Positions 17,637-26,895 of a DNA stretch of 64,000 nucleotides are shown here, piece after piece (the first letter of the stretch is position 1; each line of letters opens with the position of its first letter). This DNA comes from Sphingopyxis sp. TUF1. Its GTDB lineage: Bacteria; Pseudomonadota; Alphaproteobacteria; Sphingomonadales; Sphingomonadaceae. Both the position numbers and the translations under genes were made by a program. Location of the stretch: contig NZ_CP144683.1 of NCBI RefSeq assembly GCF_036687315.1, positions 2,798,001 through 2,862,000 on the forward strand, written 5' to 3'. The notes beneath the pieces were generated by a model. It had not been told where the DNA came from. It did not search any database and saw only the letters and a program-made list of their open reading frames with translations.

Positions 17637-18021
17637 TTGCCAGAGGGTCGGGCGATCGCCGCTTTCGCAAGGAAGGGGAGGAAAGTCCGGGCTCCACGGA
17701 AACCACGGTGCCGGATAACGTCCGGCGGCGCCCGTAAGGGGGTCAGGGAAAGTGCCACAGAGAGCAGACCGCCAAGGCTTCGGCCCGGCGAAAGGTGAAA
17801 GGGTGCGGTAAGAGCGCACCGCGCGAACGGTAACGGACGCGGCACGGCAAACCCCACCGGGAGCAAGGTCGAATAGGGATGGCATGGGGAAACCAGGGCT
17901 GGTTCCGGCCCCGCCGTCCGGGTTGACTGCTTGAGCGTTCGGGTAACCGTTCGCCTAGAGGAATGATCGCCCATCCCCGGCAACGGGGTGGACAGAACCC
18001 GGCTTACAGACCCTCTGGCAT
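17637..18021 (+). ncRNA. rnpB: RNase P catalytic RNA
   Basis: The bacterial type A RNase P RNA, which matures the 5' ends of tRNAs. The conserved P4/CR-I segment GAGGAAAGTCCGGGCTCC lies near 17683-17700. The conserved CR-V region AGAGGAATGATCGCC lies near 17957-17972, with ACAGAACCCGGCTTACAG towards the 3' end. The terminal P1 helix pairs GCCAGAGGGTC (17639-17649) with GACCCTCTGGC (18009-18019), which fixes the ends to within a few bases. Confidence 0.97.
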
Positions 18022-18096
18022 CTCTCCCGACGCCGCACCGCGGGGAACCGCGTGCACGGGACTGCGTTCTGAAGCAAAGCAGAAGGGAGACACGCG

Positions 18097-18252
18097 ATGA
18101 AAGTCGTCGACGATCATGTCGAGGTGGACGAAACCGAGGCGAGCGGCGGGGTCAAAGGGCACAACGTCCGCTATGTGCTGGCTTTTTCCTTGATTGCCGT
18201 GGTCATCGTGCTGTCGGCGATCTGGATTATCCCGGCGCTATTGCAACCTTGA
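18097..18252 (+). CDS. Small single-pass membrane protein (51 aa)
   Basis: An ATG at 18097 after a strong AGAAGGGAG ribosome-binding site opens a 51-codon gene. The first 25 residues are acidic and polar (VDDHVEVDETEASGG). A single hydrophobic helix follows (VLAFSLIAVVIVLSAIWIIPALL), giving a type II-like or tail-anchored layout. I recognise no family. It lies between rnpB and the caspase-fold gene and could be co-transcribed with either. The strong ribosome-binding site and clean membrane helix are the main support. Confidence 0.7.
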   Translation: MKVVDDHVEVDETEASGGVKGHNVRYVLAFSLIAVVIVLSAIWIIPALLQP

Positions 18253-18399
18253 CGCGTCAGAGTTTCCGCTTTCCTACGTTGGTTAGCGCACTTACCATCA
18301 TCTTGATGTACCGACATCGCGATTATGCGATTTCGGAGCGAAGTTGCGCAGATTTCCGCGATTTCGCGCGGGCGACTGTCGGCGTTTCAGGGGGTGGAT

Positions 18400-20112
18400 A
18401 TGGTCGATCGGACGCGTTCGAGCGCTATTCTGACGGCGGTGCTTGCGCTTTTGCTTGGCGCGATCCCGGCCTTTGCACAACCTCCCGCCTGTGGCGACGC
18501 GCCCTTGCAGGGCGCGCGCGTCGCGCTGCTGATCGGCAACAGCGCCTATAATGACTGGGAGTGGCCGTCGCTCCGCAATGCAGTCAACGACATCGACCTC
18601 GTCTGCGAGGCGTTTCAAAAGGCGGGCATCGCATCGCGTGTTGTGCGAAACGCCGACATGCCGACGCTCGACGCCGCGCTGACGCGCTTCACGGCCGAAG
18701 CGGCGGGCGCGAAGTCGGTCATCCTCTATTATGCCGGGCATGGTTTCGAATATGGCGGCCGCAACTGGCTGGTCCCGATGGACGCGCCGCCCGCGACGCG
18801 CCGCGCCGATGTCGAAAAGCGTTACCTGTCGATCGAGGCGGCGGTCGAGCGCGTCGTTCCCAAGGGCGCGTTCACGCTAGTCTTCGTCGACGCCTGTCGT
18901 ACCGCCGAACCCGTCGTGCGGATTGCCGACGCCGATACGGCGCACGGCGACGCGGGGTCGGCGCCGCTGGGCCTGCTCGACATTGCGCAGGGTGCCGTTT
19001 TCTATTCGACGGCAAAGGGGCGCCCGGCGCTTGATTTCGCACCCGTCGGATCGCCCGTCAGCCCCTTTGCCGCGGCGGTGGTTAAAGAACTCGCGATCCC
19101 GGGGCTCGAAATCGGCGATTATTTCAAGGTCGTGTCGCGCGAAGTTTATAAACGGACGCACGGCATGGAGCTGGGGCCGCAGCAGCCTTTTCATTATGGC
19201 AGCTGGTTCGACGATTATTATCTGGTCGCCCCGCCCGACATCCCGGCGCGGGCCGTGGGTGTCCCGCCAGCGCGCCCAATGTCGGCGACGCCGCCACCAC
19301 CGTCAATGGGCAACTCCCGCGGCCCCGCGGCCGATCCGCTCGCCGACATCTCACTCGATCGGCTGGCGATCGAGGATGAACCCGTGCTGATCGCTGACGT
19401 GCTGTCGCGCCATCCCGCGGCGAAACTCGTTGCGCTCGCCGATGGTGGCCATCCGCTCGCGCAGCAGCTGGTGGGCTATATGTTCTCGCTCGGAGTCGGG
19501 GTGAAAAAGGATGCCGCCCGCGCGCGCGCCTATCTCGAGCGATCGGCGGCGCAGGGGTTCCCGGCGGGGCAGCAGGAGCTTGGTTATCTGCTTCTTGAAA
19601 ATGATCCTTCGCCCGCCGACATCCAGCGCGCCTATGAATTATATGTCGCGGCGTCGAATGCAGGTTTTTCAAAGGCTAAGACGCACCTTGCCTACCAGTT
19701 GACAGTCGGAACCTTTGGTCCGCCCGATTTTACGCGATCGCAGGCGCTTTACGCCGAGGCGGCCGAGAAGGGGCACCCGGCCGCGATCTTTGCCCTGACC
19801 TTTTTCCCCGACACGCGCGCCGCCAACCTCGCGCGGCTCCGCACCCTCGCCAACGCGGGCAATCCGGAGGGGCATCACTGGCTGTGCGAGGCGCATTTCG
19901 CCGACAAGACGTTGGCTGCTGCAATCGAGGACTGCGGTGTCGCGGCGCGCGCGGGCTTTGCGGGATCGCGGGCGATCCTCGCCCATGCCTATGCGACGGG
20001 CGTGGGAGTTGCCGCCGACGCGCGCGAGGCGGCGCATTGGGCGCGGCTGGCGCGCGACTTGCCCGAACTGCGCAAGGATCAGCGCGAGCTGCTCGCGGGC
20101 ATCGGCGAATGA
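18400..20112 (+). CDS. Secreted caspase-family protein with Sel1-like repeats
   Basis: A 570-residue protein. A signal peptide (AILTAVLALLLGAIPAFAQ) directs it to the periplasm or beyond. The caspase-like p20 domain (about 28-260) begins RVALLIGNSAY and contains the catalytic pair His114 (YYAGHGFEY) and Cys166 (FVDACRT). A Pro-rich linker (about 285-310) leads to Sel1-like helical repeats (about 330-565, for example GVKKDAARARAYLERSAAQG and ATGVGVAADAREAAHWARLA). Bacterial proteins of this kind are cysteine endopeptidases, orthocaspase-like, while the repeats bind partners. An ATG 25 codons upstream exists, but MVDRTRSS follows GGGGGTGG and fits the signal peptide. The target is unknown. Confidence 0.9.
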   Translation: MVDRTRSSAILTAVLALLLGAIPAFAQPPACGDAPLQGARVALLIGNSAYNDWEWPSLRNAVNDIDLVCEAFQKAGIASRVVRNADMPTLDAALTRFTAEAAGAKSVILYYAGHGFEYGGRNWLVPMDAPPATRRADVEKRYLSIEAAVERVVPKGAFTLVFVDACRTAEPVVRIADADTAHGDAGSAPLGLLDIAQGAVFYSTAKGRPALDFAPVGSPVSPFAAAVVKELAIPGLEIGDYFKVVSREVYKRTHGMELGPQQPFHYGSWFDDYYLVAPPDIPARAVGVPPARPMSATPPPPSMGNSRGPAADPLADISLDRLAIEDEPVLIADVLSRHPAAKLVALADGGHPLAQQLVGYMFSLGVGVKKDAARARAYLERSAAQGFPAGQQELGYLLLENDPSPADIQRAYELYVAASNAGFSKAKTHLAYQLTVGTFGPPDFTRSQALYAEAAEKGHPAAIFALTFFPDTRAANLARLRTLANAGNPEGHHWLCEAHFADKTLAAAIEDCGVAARAGFAGSRAILAHAYATGVGVAADAREAAHWARLARDLPELRKDQRELLAGIGE

Positions 20113-20115
20113 CCG

Positions 20116-20598
20116 TCAGGGATAACGGATCGCCATCACTTCCCACTCCTTTGGTCCGGCGGGAAGCTGCACCGTCCTGAGATCGCCGACCGCGGCGCCG
20201 CGCAGCGCGCGGGCGAGCGGGCTGTTCCAGCCGATGCGGCCTTCGCCCGCCTCGGCCTCGTCGTCGCCGACGAGCGTGACGGTGCGGCGGGCGTCGTCGT
20301 CATCGGCGAGCTCGACGGTGGCGCCGAACCAGATGCGGCTCTTGTCGGGCTGCTCGGCGGGATCCACGACGCGTGCTGCCTTCATGCGGCGCGCGAGGAA
20401 CCCCAGTCGCCGGTCGATTTCGCGAAGCCGCTTGCGGCCGTAGATGTAATCGCCATTTTCGCTGCGGTCGCCATTGCCCGCGGCCCAGCTGATGACCTCG
20501 ACCAGCTTGGGCCGCTCGTCGCCCAGCAGCGCGGCATATTCGGCGCGCAGGGCGGCAAAGCCCGCGGGACTGATGATGTTTGTCTTGTCCCCCGCCAC
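20116..20598 (-). CDS. greB: Transcription elongation factor GreB
   Basis: A 160-residue Gre factor that rescues backtracked RNA polymerase by stimulating transcript cleavage. The N-terminal coiled coil contains the GreB-type segment GDRSENGDYIYGRKRLREIDRR, with the acidic tip; GreA has a different sequence here. The C-terminal FKBP-like domain follows (TVTLVGDDEAEAGEGRIGWNSPLARAL). It starts 7 bp after the slt stop codon, so it is probably co-transcribed with slt. It converges with the caspase gene, with three bases between the two stop codons. Confidence 0.9.
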   Translation of the reverse strand: MAGDKTNIISPAGFAALRAEYAALLGDERPKLVEVISWAAGNGDRSENGDYIYGRKRLREIDRRLGFLARRMKAARVVDPAEQPDKSRIWFGATVELADDDDARRTVTLVGDDEAEAGEGRIGWNSPLARALRGAAVGDLRTVQLPAGPKEWEVMAIRYP

Positions 20599-20605
20599 GC
20601 GGACC

Positions 20606-22633
20606 TTACCCCGGTGTGCGCTTGCCGAGATAGAAGCTCAGCGGCGCCTGGGGCAGCGTCTTGCTGTCGCGCAGCGTGTCGTAGACGACGGCGTTTTCGA
20701 GCACGCGCTGGACGTAATTCTTCGTCTCGAAGATCGGGATCGCCTCGATCCAGTCAACAATGTCGATAGCGCCGGTACGCGGGTCGCCATTGGCGCGCAG
20801 CCATTTGTTCACATTGCCCGGCCCGGCATTATAGGCCGCGACCGCGAGCGGATAACTGCCACCATAATAGCGCAGCATCTGCTGGAAATAGGTGGAGCCC
20901 AGCGTCATATTGTAATTGGTGTCGGTCGTCAGCGCCTCGCGATTGTACGAAAGGCCCAGCTTGCCGGCGACTTCGTTCGCGGTGCCGGGCATCAGCTGCA
21001 TCATCCCGCGCGCGCCGGCGTGGCTGATCGCGGCGCGGTCGAACTGGCTTTCCTGCCGCGTGATCGCGTGGATGAAGGTCCAGTTGCCCTCATGCCCGGC
21101 GGGGACGCGCACCGTCGGAAATCCCGAAACCTCCACTGCGTCAAGACTGTTTGCTTGCGCGCTGCGGCCGATCATCACGCCCAGGTCGGGGCGGCCGATC
21201 TGCGACGCGAGTTTACCCGCGAGCACATGGTCGGCGGGCGTACTCGCCTTTTGCGCGAGCGCGCGGAGGAACAGCGATTGTTCGCGCCACGCGCCCATCT
21301 CGCCGAGCGCGCGCGCCGCGCGGACCAGCCGGTCGTCCTCGAACGCGCGCTGTTCGTCGGCGCTGACCTGGATCGTCGGATTCGGCGTTGGCTTGGGTTG
21401 CGGACGGTTAAGTCGTTCGAGCGCCAGCTGGCCATAAAATTGATCGTAATGCTGCGCCGCATCGGCGAAATGCGCATTCGCCGCGCCGCGATCGCCCGCG
21501 GCGAGCGCCGCGCGCCCGGCCCAGTAGAAACCCTTGGTTCGCGTCTGTGCCGAACGTGCTGCTTCGCCATAAGCGCGGTAGAGCTTCACCGCCTCGGCGG
21601 GGCGGCCAAGATCCTTGAACGCCAGCTGGCCCGCCAGCCACGCGAGCGAGGTATAATCGTCGCGAACGCCGAGCGGCGTTTCGCGGACCACCGTCCCGGC
21701 CGGAAAAGCGTCGTCGAGCTGGCGCGCGATATTATAGGCAGTGAGCTTGTCGCCGCCGCTGTCGGCGAGCCGCGCGTTCGTGAGCAGGGTTTCCAGCCAT
21801 TCCTCGGCGTCGGTCGGCGCCTTGGCCAGCGACCGCGGTGCGGCGAGCAGCGCGCGCGCCTCGCCGACGCGTCCGGCTCCGCGCAGCCAGGTCGCCTTGT
21901 CGGTGATATAGCCGGCATCGGTGCGCACGAGCGACGGATTTGCGCTTTCGACCGCCGATGCCTGGAGCGCCGCGTCGACCGCGCCGCTCCGCATCGCGAG
22001 GCGCGCGGCAAAGACCGCTCGCTTTTCAGGCGAGGTATAGGCGAGCTGGCGGCCGGCCGTGGACGTCGCGCCCAGCCAGAGCAGCCTGTCCATGCGCGCG
22101 TCATGGTCAGCGAGCGTAAGCGCACCGGCGAACATGCCAAGCGCGCGGCTGCTTTCATAATCGTCGAGCGGCCCGCTGGTCCACGCGCGGCGCACCGCGG
22201 CATGGGCCTCCTGCCGCCGGCCCGAGGCATTGAGCGCGATCGCCATGCGCAGATGGCCACTGGCGGTCTGCGGCGGATAGGCGGCGAAATAGGCAAGGGT
22301 GCGCGCCGGATCGAAACTGTCGAGCGTGATCGCCTTTTCGGCGCGCAGGCGCAGCTTTTCGGTGTCGGGCCAGCCCTGATTCGCCATTAGGAAGCGCGAT
22401 AGCTGATCAAAGGAAGCGCCGCTGTTTGCGGTGAGGCGCCGCCATTCCATCACCGCTTCGCCGACTGAATTCGGCGTGGGCGGCGGTCCTGATACCGAGG
22501 CCAGGCCCATCTGCGCGCGATACCAGGCCATCTGCTCGGGGGTCAGTTCGCTGGCGGTAGCGGCGGTGGGGACAACAAGCGCCACCGCGAGAGCGAGGCG
22601 GGAAATCTTGGACAGTGAAATCATGAACGCCAT
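20606..22633 (-). CDS. slt: Soluble lytic murein transglycosylase (Slt family)
   Basis: A 675-residue periplasmic enzyme that cleaves the MurNAc-GlcNAc bond with 1,6-anhydro product formation. A signal peptide (SKISRLALAVALVVPTAATA) is followed by a long helical superhelix of tetratricopeptide-like repeats. The C-terminal SLT domain carries catalytic Glu in AITRQESQFD, GARGMMQLMPGTA, and AVAAYNAGPGNVNKWL, all family signatures. The ATG at 22633 follows AAGGAG and is preferred over an upstream one at 22675. It is divergent from dapA across a 100-bp region. Confidence 0.93.
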   Translation of the reverse strand: MAFMISLSKISRLALAVALVVPTAATASELTPEQMAWYRAQMGLASVSGPPPTPNSVGEAVMEWRRLTANSGASFDQLSRFLMANQGWPDTEKLRLRAEKAITLDSFDPARTLAYFAAYPPQTASGHLRMAIALNASGRRQEAHAAVRRAWTSGPLDDYESSRALGMFAGALTLADHDARMDRLLWLGATSTAGRQLAYTSPEKRAVFAARLAMRSGAVDAALQASAVESANPSLVRTDAGYITDKATWLRGAGRVGEARALLAAPRSLAKAPTDAEEWLETLLTNARLADSGGDKLTAYNIARQLDDAFPAGTVVRETPLGVRDDYTSLAWLAGQLAFKDLGRPAEAVKLYRAYGEAARSAQTRTKGFYWAGRAALAAGDRGAANAHFADAAQHYDQFYGQLALERLNRPQPKPTPNPTIQVSADEQRAFEDDRLVRAARALGEMGAWREQSLFLRALAQKASTPADHVLAGKLASQIGRPDLGVMIGRSAQANSLDAVEVSGFPTVRVPAGHEGNWTFIHAITRQESQFDRAAISHAGARGMMQLMPGTANEVAGKLGLSYNREALTTDTNYNMTLGSTYFQQMLRYYGGSYPLAVAAYNAGPGNVNKWLRANGDPRTGAIDIVDWIEAIPIFETKNYVQRVLENAVVYDTLRDSKTLPQAPLSFYLGKRTPG

Positions 22634-22733
22634 GGTAATACCAAACTCCTTGCGGGGCGCTGAATAGACGTCCAATAGCGGCGCGCTGGCCGGATTCTAT
22701 CGGTTCGGCCATGTCCTTGTAAAGGAGCGGAGC

Positions 22734-23609
22734 ATGTTTTCGGGTTCGATTCCCGCCTTGGTGACGCCATTCCGCGACGGGGCGTTCGACGCGTCCGCCT
22801 TTGCCCGGCTAGTAGACTGGCAGGTCAAAGAGGGAACGAGCGCGCTGGTGCCGTGCGGGACGACCGGCGAAAGCCCGACGCTGAGCTTCGACGAGCATTA
22901 CCGCGTGATCGATTGTTGTATCGAGGCGGCGGCCGGGCGCGTCCCGGTCATCGCCGGATGCGGGTCGAACGACACCGCGACCGCGATCCGCCACATGCGC
23001 CACGCGCAGGCGTCGGGCGCCGACGCAGCACTGATCGTCGCGCCCTATTACAACCGGCCGAGCCAGGCGGGAATGATTGCCCATTTCAAGGCGCTGGCAG
23101 ATTCCAGCGACCTGCCGATCGTCGTCTATAATGTTCCGAGCCGCACGTCCTGCGACATCAGCGCCGAAACGATGTGCGAGATCGCCGAAATCCCGACCGT
23201 GGTCGCGGTCAAGGATGCAAGCGGCGACATGGCGCGCGTTACGGTCCATCGCGCGGGCGCCGGACATGATTTTTGCCAGCTGTCGGGCAATGACGATTTG
23301 TGGCTGCCGCACGCGGTGATGGGCGGCGTGGGGTGCATTTCGGTGACCGCCAATGTCGCGCCGCGGCTTTGCGCCGATTTCGCCGCTGCCTGTGCTGCGG
23401 GCGACTGGACGCGAGCTTTGACGCTGCACGATCGGCTGTTCGATTTGCATAAGGCGATGTTCTCCGACACCTCTCCCGGCCCGGTCAAATATGCGCTGTC
23501 GCGCGTCCATGACTGGTTTTCGCCCGAAGTGCGCCTACCTATCATCCCGGCGTCCGACGCATCGCGAGCGGTCGTCGATGCCGCGCTGTCGTCGGCAGGA
23601 GTCATTTAA
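22734..23609 (+). CDS. dapA: 4-hydroxy-tetrahydrodipicolinate synthase
   Basis: A 291-residue TIM-barrel enzyme of lysine and diaminopimelate synthesis. It condenses pyruvate with aspartate semialdehyde. The Schiff-base lysine is Lys160 (VVAVKDASGD) and the catalytic tyrosine is Tyr132 (VVYNVPSRT). The substrate loop GTTGESPTL is also present. An excellent AAAGGAG site precedes the ATG. It is followed within 10 bp by smpB, a pairing seen in other alphaproteobacteria. The product feeds peptidoglycan, consistent with the neighbouring slt. Confidence 0.96.
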   Translation: MFSGSIPALVTPFRDGAFDASAFARLVDWQVKEGTSALVPCGTTGESPTLSFDEHYRVIDCCIEAAAGRVPVIAGCGSNDTATAIRHMRHAQASGADAALIVAPYYNRPSQAGMIAHFKALADSSDLPIVVYNVPSRTSCDISAETMCEIAEIPTVVAVKDASGDMARVTVHRAGAGHDFCQLSGNDDLWLPHAVMGGVGCISVTANVAPRLCADFAAACAAGDWTRALTLHDRLFDLHKAMFSDTSPGPVKYALSRVHDWFSPEVRLPIIPASDASRAVVDAALSSAGVI

Positions 23610-23618
23610 GCTTTCGTC

Positions 23619-24104
23619 ATGGCCCGTCCGCAGTCCGCCGCCGAATTCGACAAGAAAAAGGTCGTCGCCGAGAACCGGCGCGCGCGCTTTGACTATGCCA
23701 TCGAACAGGTGTTCGAGGCGGGGATTGCGCTTCAGGGGACCGAGGTCAAGTCGCTGCGTTTCGGTGAAGGGACGATTGCCGAAAGCTATGCCGAGGTGAA
23801 CGGCGGCGAAGTGTGGCTCATTAATGCCAACATCCCTGAGTTCAGCCACGGCAACCGCTTCAACCACGAACCCAAAAGACCGCGCAAGCTGCTGCTCAAC
23901 GGGCGCGAAATCAACAAGCTGCACGCCGGGGTGATGCGGCAAGGCATGACGCTCGTGCCGCTCTCCGTCTATTTCAACAGCCGCGGCCGCGCGAAGGTCG
24001 AACTCGCGCTCGCCAAGGGCAAGAAGGCACATGACAAGCGCGAATCGATCAAGGAACGTGACTGGAAACGCGACAAGCAAAGATTGCTGAAGGACCGCGG
24101 ATGA
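23619..24104 (+). CDS. smpB: SsrA-binding protein SmpB
   Basis: A 161-residue partner of tmRNA in trans-translation, which rescues stalled ribosomes. The OB-fold core shows [17 protein letters not shown], a family signature, and [12 protein letters not shown]. The C-terminal tail is rich in Lys/Arg ([23 protein letters not shown]) and enters the ribosomal A site. Length and motifs are complete. It is translationally coupled to the next gene (ATGA overlap at 24101). The ssrA RNA itself is not in this window. Confidence 0.96.
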   Translation: MARPQSAAEFDKKKVVAENRRARFDYAIEQVFEAGIALQGTEVKSLRFGEGTIAESYAEVNGGEVWLINANIPEFSHGNRFNHEPKRPRKLLLNGREINKLHAGVMRQGMTLVPLSVYFNSRGRAKVELALAKGKKAHDKRESIKERDWKRDKQRLLKDRG

Positions 24105-24715
24105 GCGGGGGGAAACCCCGGGACAAGGCGGCGGTAATGAACTGGATCCGCCGCAACTCGCCGACGCGCGAGGAACTGCTCGCGAGCCGTTTCGTCAAGC
24201 CGTTCGCGCACCGGGTGGCGCACAGTCATTTGTGGCGGTTCACGCGCACATCCGTGCCGCGAGGCACCGCGCTGGGCCTGTTCGTCGGCATTTTTTTCCT
24301 GATCCCCGGCGTTCAGATATTGGGCGTTGCGCTGCTCGCGCTGCCCGTGCGCGCCAATATCCCGATCGGCGCGGCGATGACCTTCTTGTCGAATCCGGTC
24401 ACGACGCCGTTCATCATCCTCGCTTCGGTATGGCTCGGCGATTGGCTATTCGGGCTTCAGGCGAACAGCGCAACCTTTTCGGCGATGATCGAGCATGGGG
24501 CGTCGGCGGGGGAGTGGGTGCGCTGGACCTTTTCCGATGCGGCGCCGGCGATGCTCGCCGGGCTGCTCGTCATTTCCATCGCGGCGGCGGCGATCGGCTA
24601 TGTGGTCGCGGCGATCTTCTGGGACAATTGGATCCGCCTGCGCTGGCGGCGCAAACTCGCGCGCGCACGCGACCAACGACTTGAGGCATCGACCAGCGAC
24701 ACGGCGGCCGGTTGA
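24101..24715 (+). CDS. DUF2062 membrane protein
   Basis: A 204-residue protein with a basic N-terminus and three hydrophobic segments: [24 protein letters not shown], a Pro-rich [20 protein letters not shown], and [24 protein letters not shown]. The pattern [15 protein letters not shown] and SNPVTTPF is typical of DUF2062. Function is unknown; some members are fused to glycosyltransferases. The ATG overlaps the smpB stop by 4 bp, so it is co-translated with smpB. The C-terminus is basic and likely cytoplasmic. Confidence 0.88.
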   Translation: MSGGKPRDKAAVMNWIRRNSPTREELLASRFVKPFAHRVAHSHLWRFTRTSVPRGTALGLFVGIFFLIPGVQILGVALLALPVRANIPIGAAMTFLSNPVTTPFIILASVWLGDWLFGLQANSATFSAMIEHGASAGEWVRWTFSDAAPAMLAGLLVISIAAAAIGYVVAAIFWDNWIRLRWRRKLARARDQRLEASTSDTAAG

Positions 24716-24811
24716 ACCCCGAAACCGCAGGCGTATAGCTGATCTATCGCAGGCTGGTGCCGCTTACGTGCGGCGCCGATTGCCGCTCTATATCGATGAC
24801 TGGGGAATATC

Positions 24812-26872
24812 ATGACTCATCTATCCAAGACGTCGCGCCTGATGGCGACCGCTGCGCTCAGCGCGCTGATGCTGACGGTCGTTCCGGTCAGTGCCACGGA
24901 AGAGGGCGTCGCCGCGCCCGCCACGACAAGCTCGGCCAAGCCTGAACTCGGCACCTTCGGCTTCGACCTTTCCGGCATGGACAAGAGCGTCCAGCCCGGC
25001 GACGATTTTTATGCCTATGCTAACGGAACCTGGGCGAAAAATACCGAAATCCCGGCCGACAAGTCGAACTACGGCATGTTCACTGCGCTGGGCGACCTGT
25101 CGCAGACGCGCACGCAGGAAATCCTGGAGGCGGCGAAAGCCGACCCGAACAGTATGATCGGCCGCGCCTACGCCTCGTTCCTCGATACGGCGACGGTCGA
25201 GGCCAAAGGGCTTGCGCCGATTGCGCCGTGGCTGAACCAGGTCCGTTCGGTCGACAAAGCAGGGCTCGCCAAGCTGCTCGCCGAGGCCGATCGCAACGGC
25301 GTTCAGCATTTCTTCGGCGGCTATGTCGGCCAGGACGACAAAAATCCCGAAGTGTACATCTACGCGATGTTCCAGGGCGGCATCGGGATGCCCGACCGCG
25401 ATTTCTACCTCAAGGAGAATGAGCGCAATACGAAGCTGCAAGCCGCCTATCTCGAGCATCTTCAGAATGTTCTGACGCTTGCGGGTGAGAAGGATGCGGC
25501 GGCGCGCGCCAAGGCGATCTATGATTTCGAAAAGCAGATCGCGACCGTTCACTGGGACAAGAACGACAGCAGCGACGCGACCAAAGTCTATAACAAGATG
25601 ACCATCGCCGAACTCGCGGCTTCGGCGCCGGGCTTCGACTGGACGACCTTTCTTCGCGGCGTCGGCGTCAAGGAGGATTCGCTGCTCGTGTCGCAGCCGA
25701 GCGCCTTCGCCGGCGAAGCGAAGTTGATCGCCGATGCGCCAATCGGCGTGATCCGCGATATGCTGATCGTGCGCAGTCTGGACGGTTTTTCGGACGTCCT
25801 GCCCGACGCGGTCGCGCAGGAGGCTTTCTCTTTCTACGGCACTGCCTTGTCCGGCACGCCGCAGATGCAGGAACGCTGGAAGCGCGCGGTCGACTTTACC
25901 ACGAACAATATGGGCGAAGCCGTCGGCCAGGATTATGTCGCCAAATATTTCCCCCCCGAAACCAAGGCGGCAATGGACCAGCTCGTCAAGAATGTGCTGG
26001 CCGCGATGGGCGACCGCATCGACGGGTTGATCTGGATGCAGCCGCAGACCAAGGTCAAGGCAAAGAAAAAGCTGGCAAATTTTACGACCAAGATCGGCTA
26101 TCCCGATCGCTGGAAGGATTACAGCAAGTTGGAGATTAAGGCAGGCGATCTGTTCGGCAATGCGCTACGTTCGAACCAGTTCGCCCACGACGACAACATC
26201 AGCCGGCTAGGCGGGCCGATCCGGCGCTGGGAATGGGGTATGACCCCGATGACGGTCAACGCCTATGCCAATTTCGGCATGAACGAGATCGTCTTCCCAG
26301 CCGCGATCCTGCAGCCGCCCTTCTTCGATCCGCACGCCGACGCGGCGATCAACTATGGCGGCATCGGCGCCGTGATCGGCCACGAAATCAGCCATCATTT
26401 CGACGATCAGGGCGCGAAATATGACGAGACGGGCAAGCTGGCCGACTGGTGGACCCCCGCCGACGTCGCGGCGTTCGAGGCGGCCGGCAACGCGCTGATC
26501 GCGCAATATGACGCCTACGAAGTGCTGCCGGGCGAAAAGCTCGACGGGACGTTCACCTTGGGCGAGAATATCGGCGATCTGGCGGGCCTTACCGTCGCTT
26601 ATGAGGCGTACAAAAAGTCTCTCGGCGGCAAGGAAGCGCCCGTTCTTGATGGCCTGACCGGCGACCAGCGTTTCTTCCTTGGCTGGGCGCAGGTGTGGCG
26701 GCGCAACTATCGCGATCAGAATCTGTCGCAGCGGATCACGACCGACCCGCATTCGCCGTCGATCCAGCGGACTTGGGTCTCGCGCAACCTTGACCCTTGG
26801 TATAAGGCGTTCCAGGTGAAGCCCGGCCAGACGCTGTATCTGACGCCCGAACAGCGTGTCCGCATCTGGTGA
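24812..26872 (+). CDS. M13 family metallopeptidase (neprilysin/PepO-like)
   Basis: A 686-residue secreted zinc endopeptidase. A signal peptide (LMATAALSALMLTVVPVSA) leads into an N-terminal domain with the M13 signature PGDDFYAYANGTWAKN. The catalytic site is HEISHHF with His524, Glu525 and His528. The third ligand Glu585 lies in GENIGDLAG, and FFLGWAQVWR follows. Eukaryotic and many bacterial members end in a CxxW-type motif; this one ends in RVRIW without the cysteine. It stands alone between smpB/DUF2062 and cckA. Its substrate is probably small periplasmic peptides. Confidence 0.94.
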   Translation: MTHLSKTSRLMATAALSALMLTVVPVSATEEGVAAPATTSSAKPELGTFGFDLSGMDKSVQPGDDFYAYANGTWAKNTEIPADKSNYGMFTALGDLSQTRTQEILEAAKADPNSMIGRAYASFLDTATVEAKGLAPIAPWLNQVRSVDKAGLAKLLAEADRNGVQHFFGGYVGQDDKNPEVYIYAMFQGGIGMPDRDFYLKENERNTKLQAAYLEHLQNVLTLAGEKDAAARAKAIYDFEKQIATVHWDKNDSSDATKVYNKMTIAELAASAPGFDWTTFLRGVGVKEDSLLVSQPSAFAGEAKLIADAPIGVIRDMLIVRSLDGFSDVLPDAVAQEAFSFYGTALSGTPQMQERWKRAVDFTTNNMGEAVGQDYVAKYFPPETKAAMDQLVKNVLAAMGDRIDGLIWMQPQTKVKAKKKLANFTTKIGYPDRWKDYSKLEIKAGDLFGNALRSNQFAHDDNISRLGGPIRRWEWGMTPMTVNAYANFGMNEIVFPAAILQPPFFDPHADAAINYGGIGAVIGHEISHHFDDQGAKYDETGKLADWWTPADVAAFEAAGNALIAQYDAYEVLPGEKLDGTFTLGENIGDLAGLTVAYEAYKKSLGGKEAPVLDGLTGDQRFFLGWAQVWRRNYRDQNLSQRITTDPHSPSIQRTWVSRNLDPWYKAFQVKPGQTLYLTPEQRVRIW

Positions 26873-26895
26873 CGAAGTGATAGAAAGAATGTGAT

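Noticed and set aside
20474..22390. A 638-codon plus-strand frame
   Set aside because: It is antisense to slt, with shadow-type composition and no ribosome-binding site.
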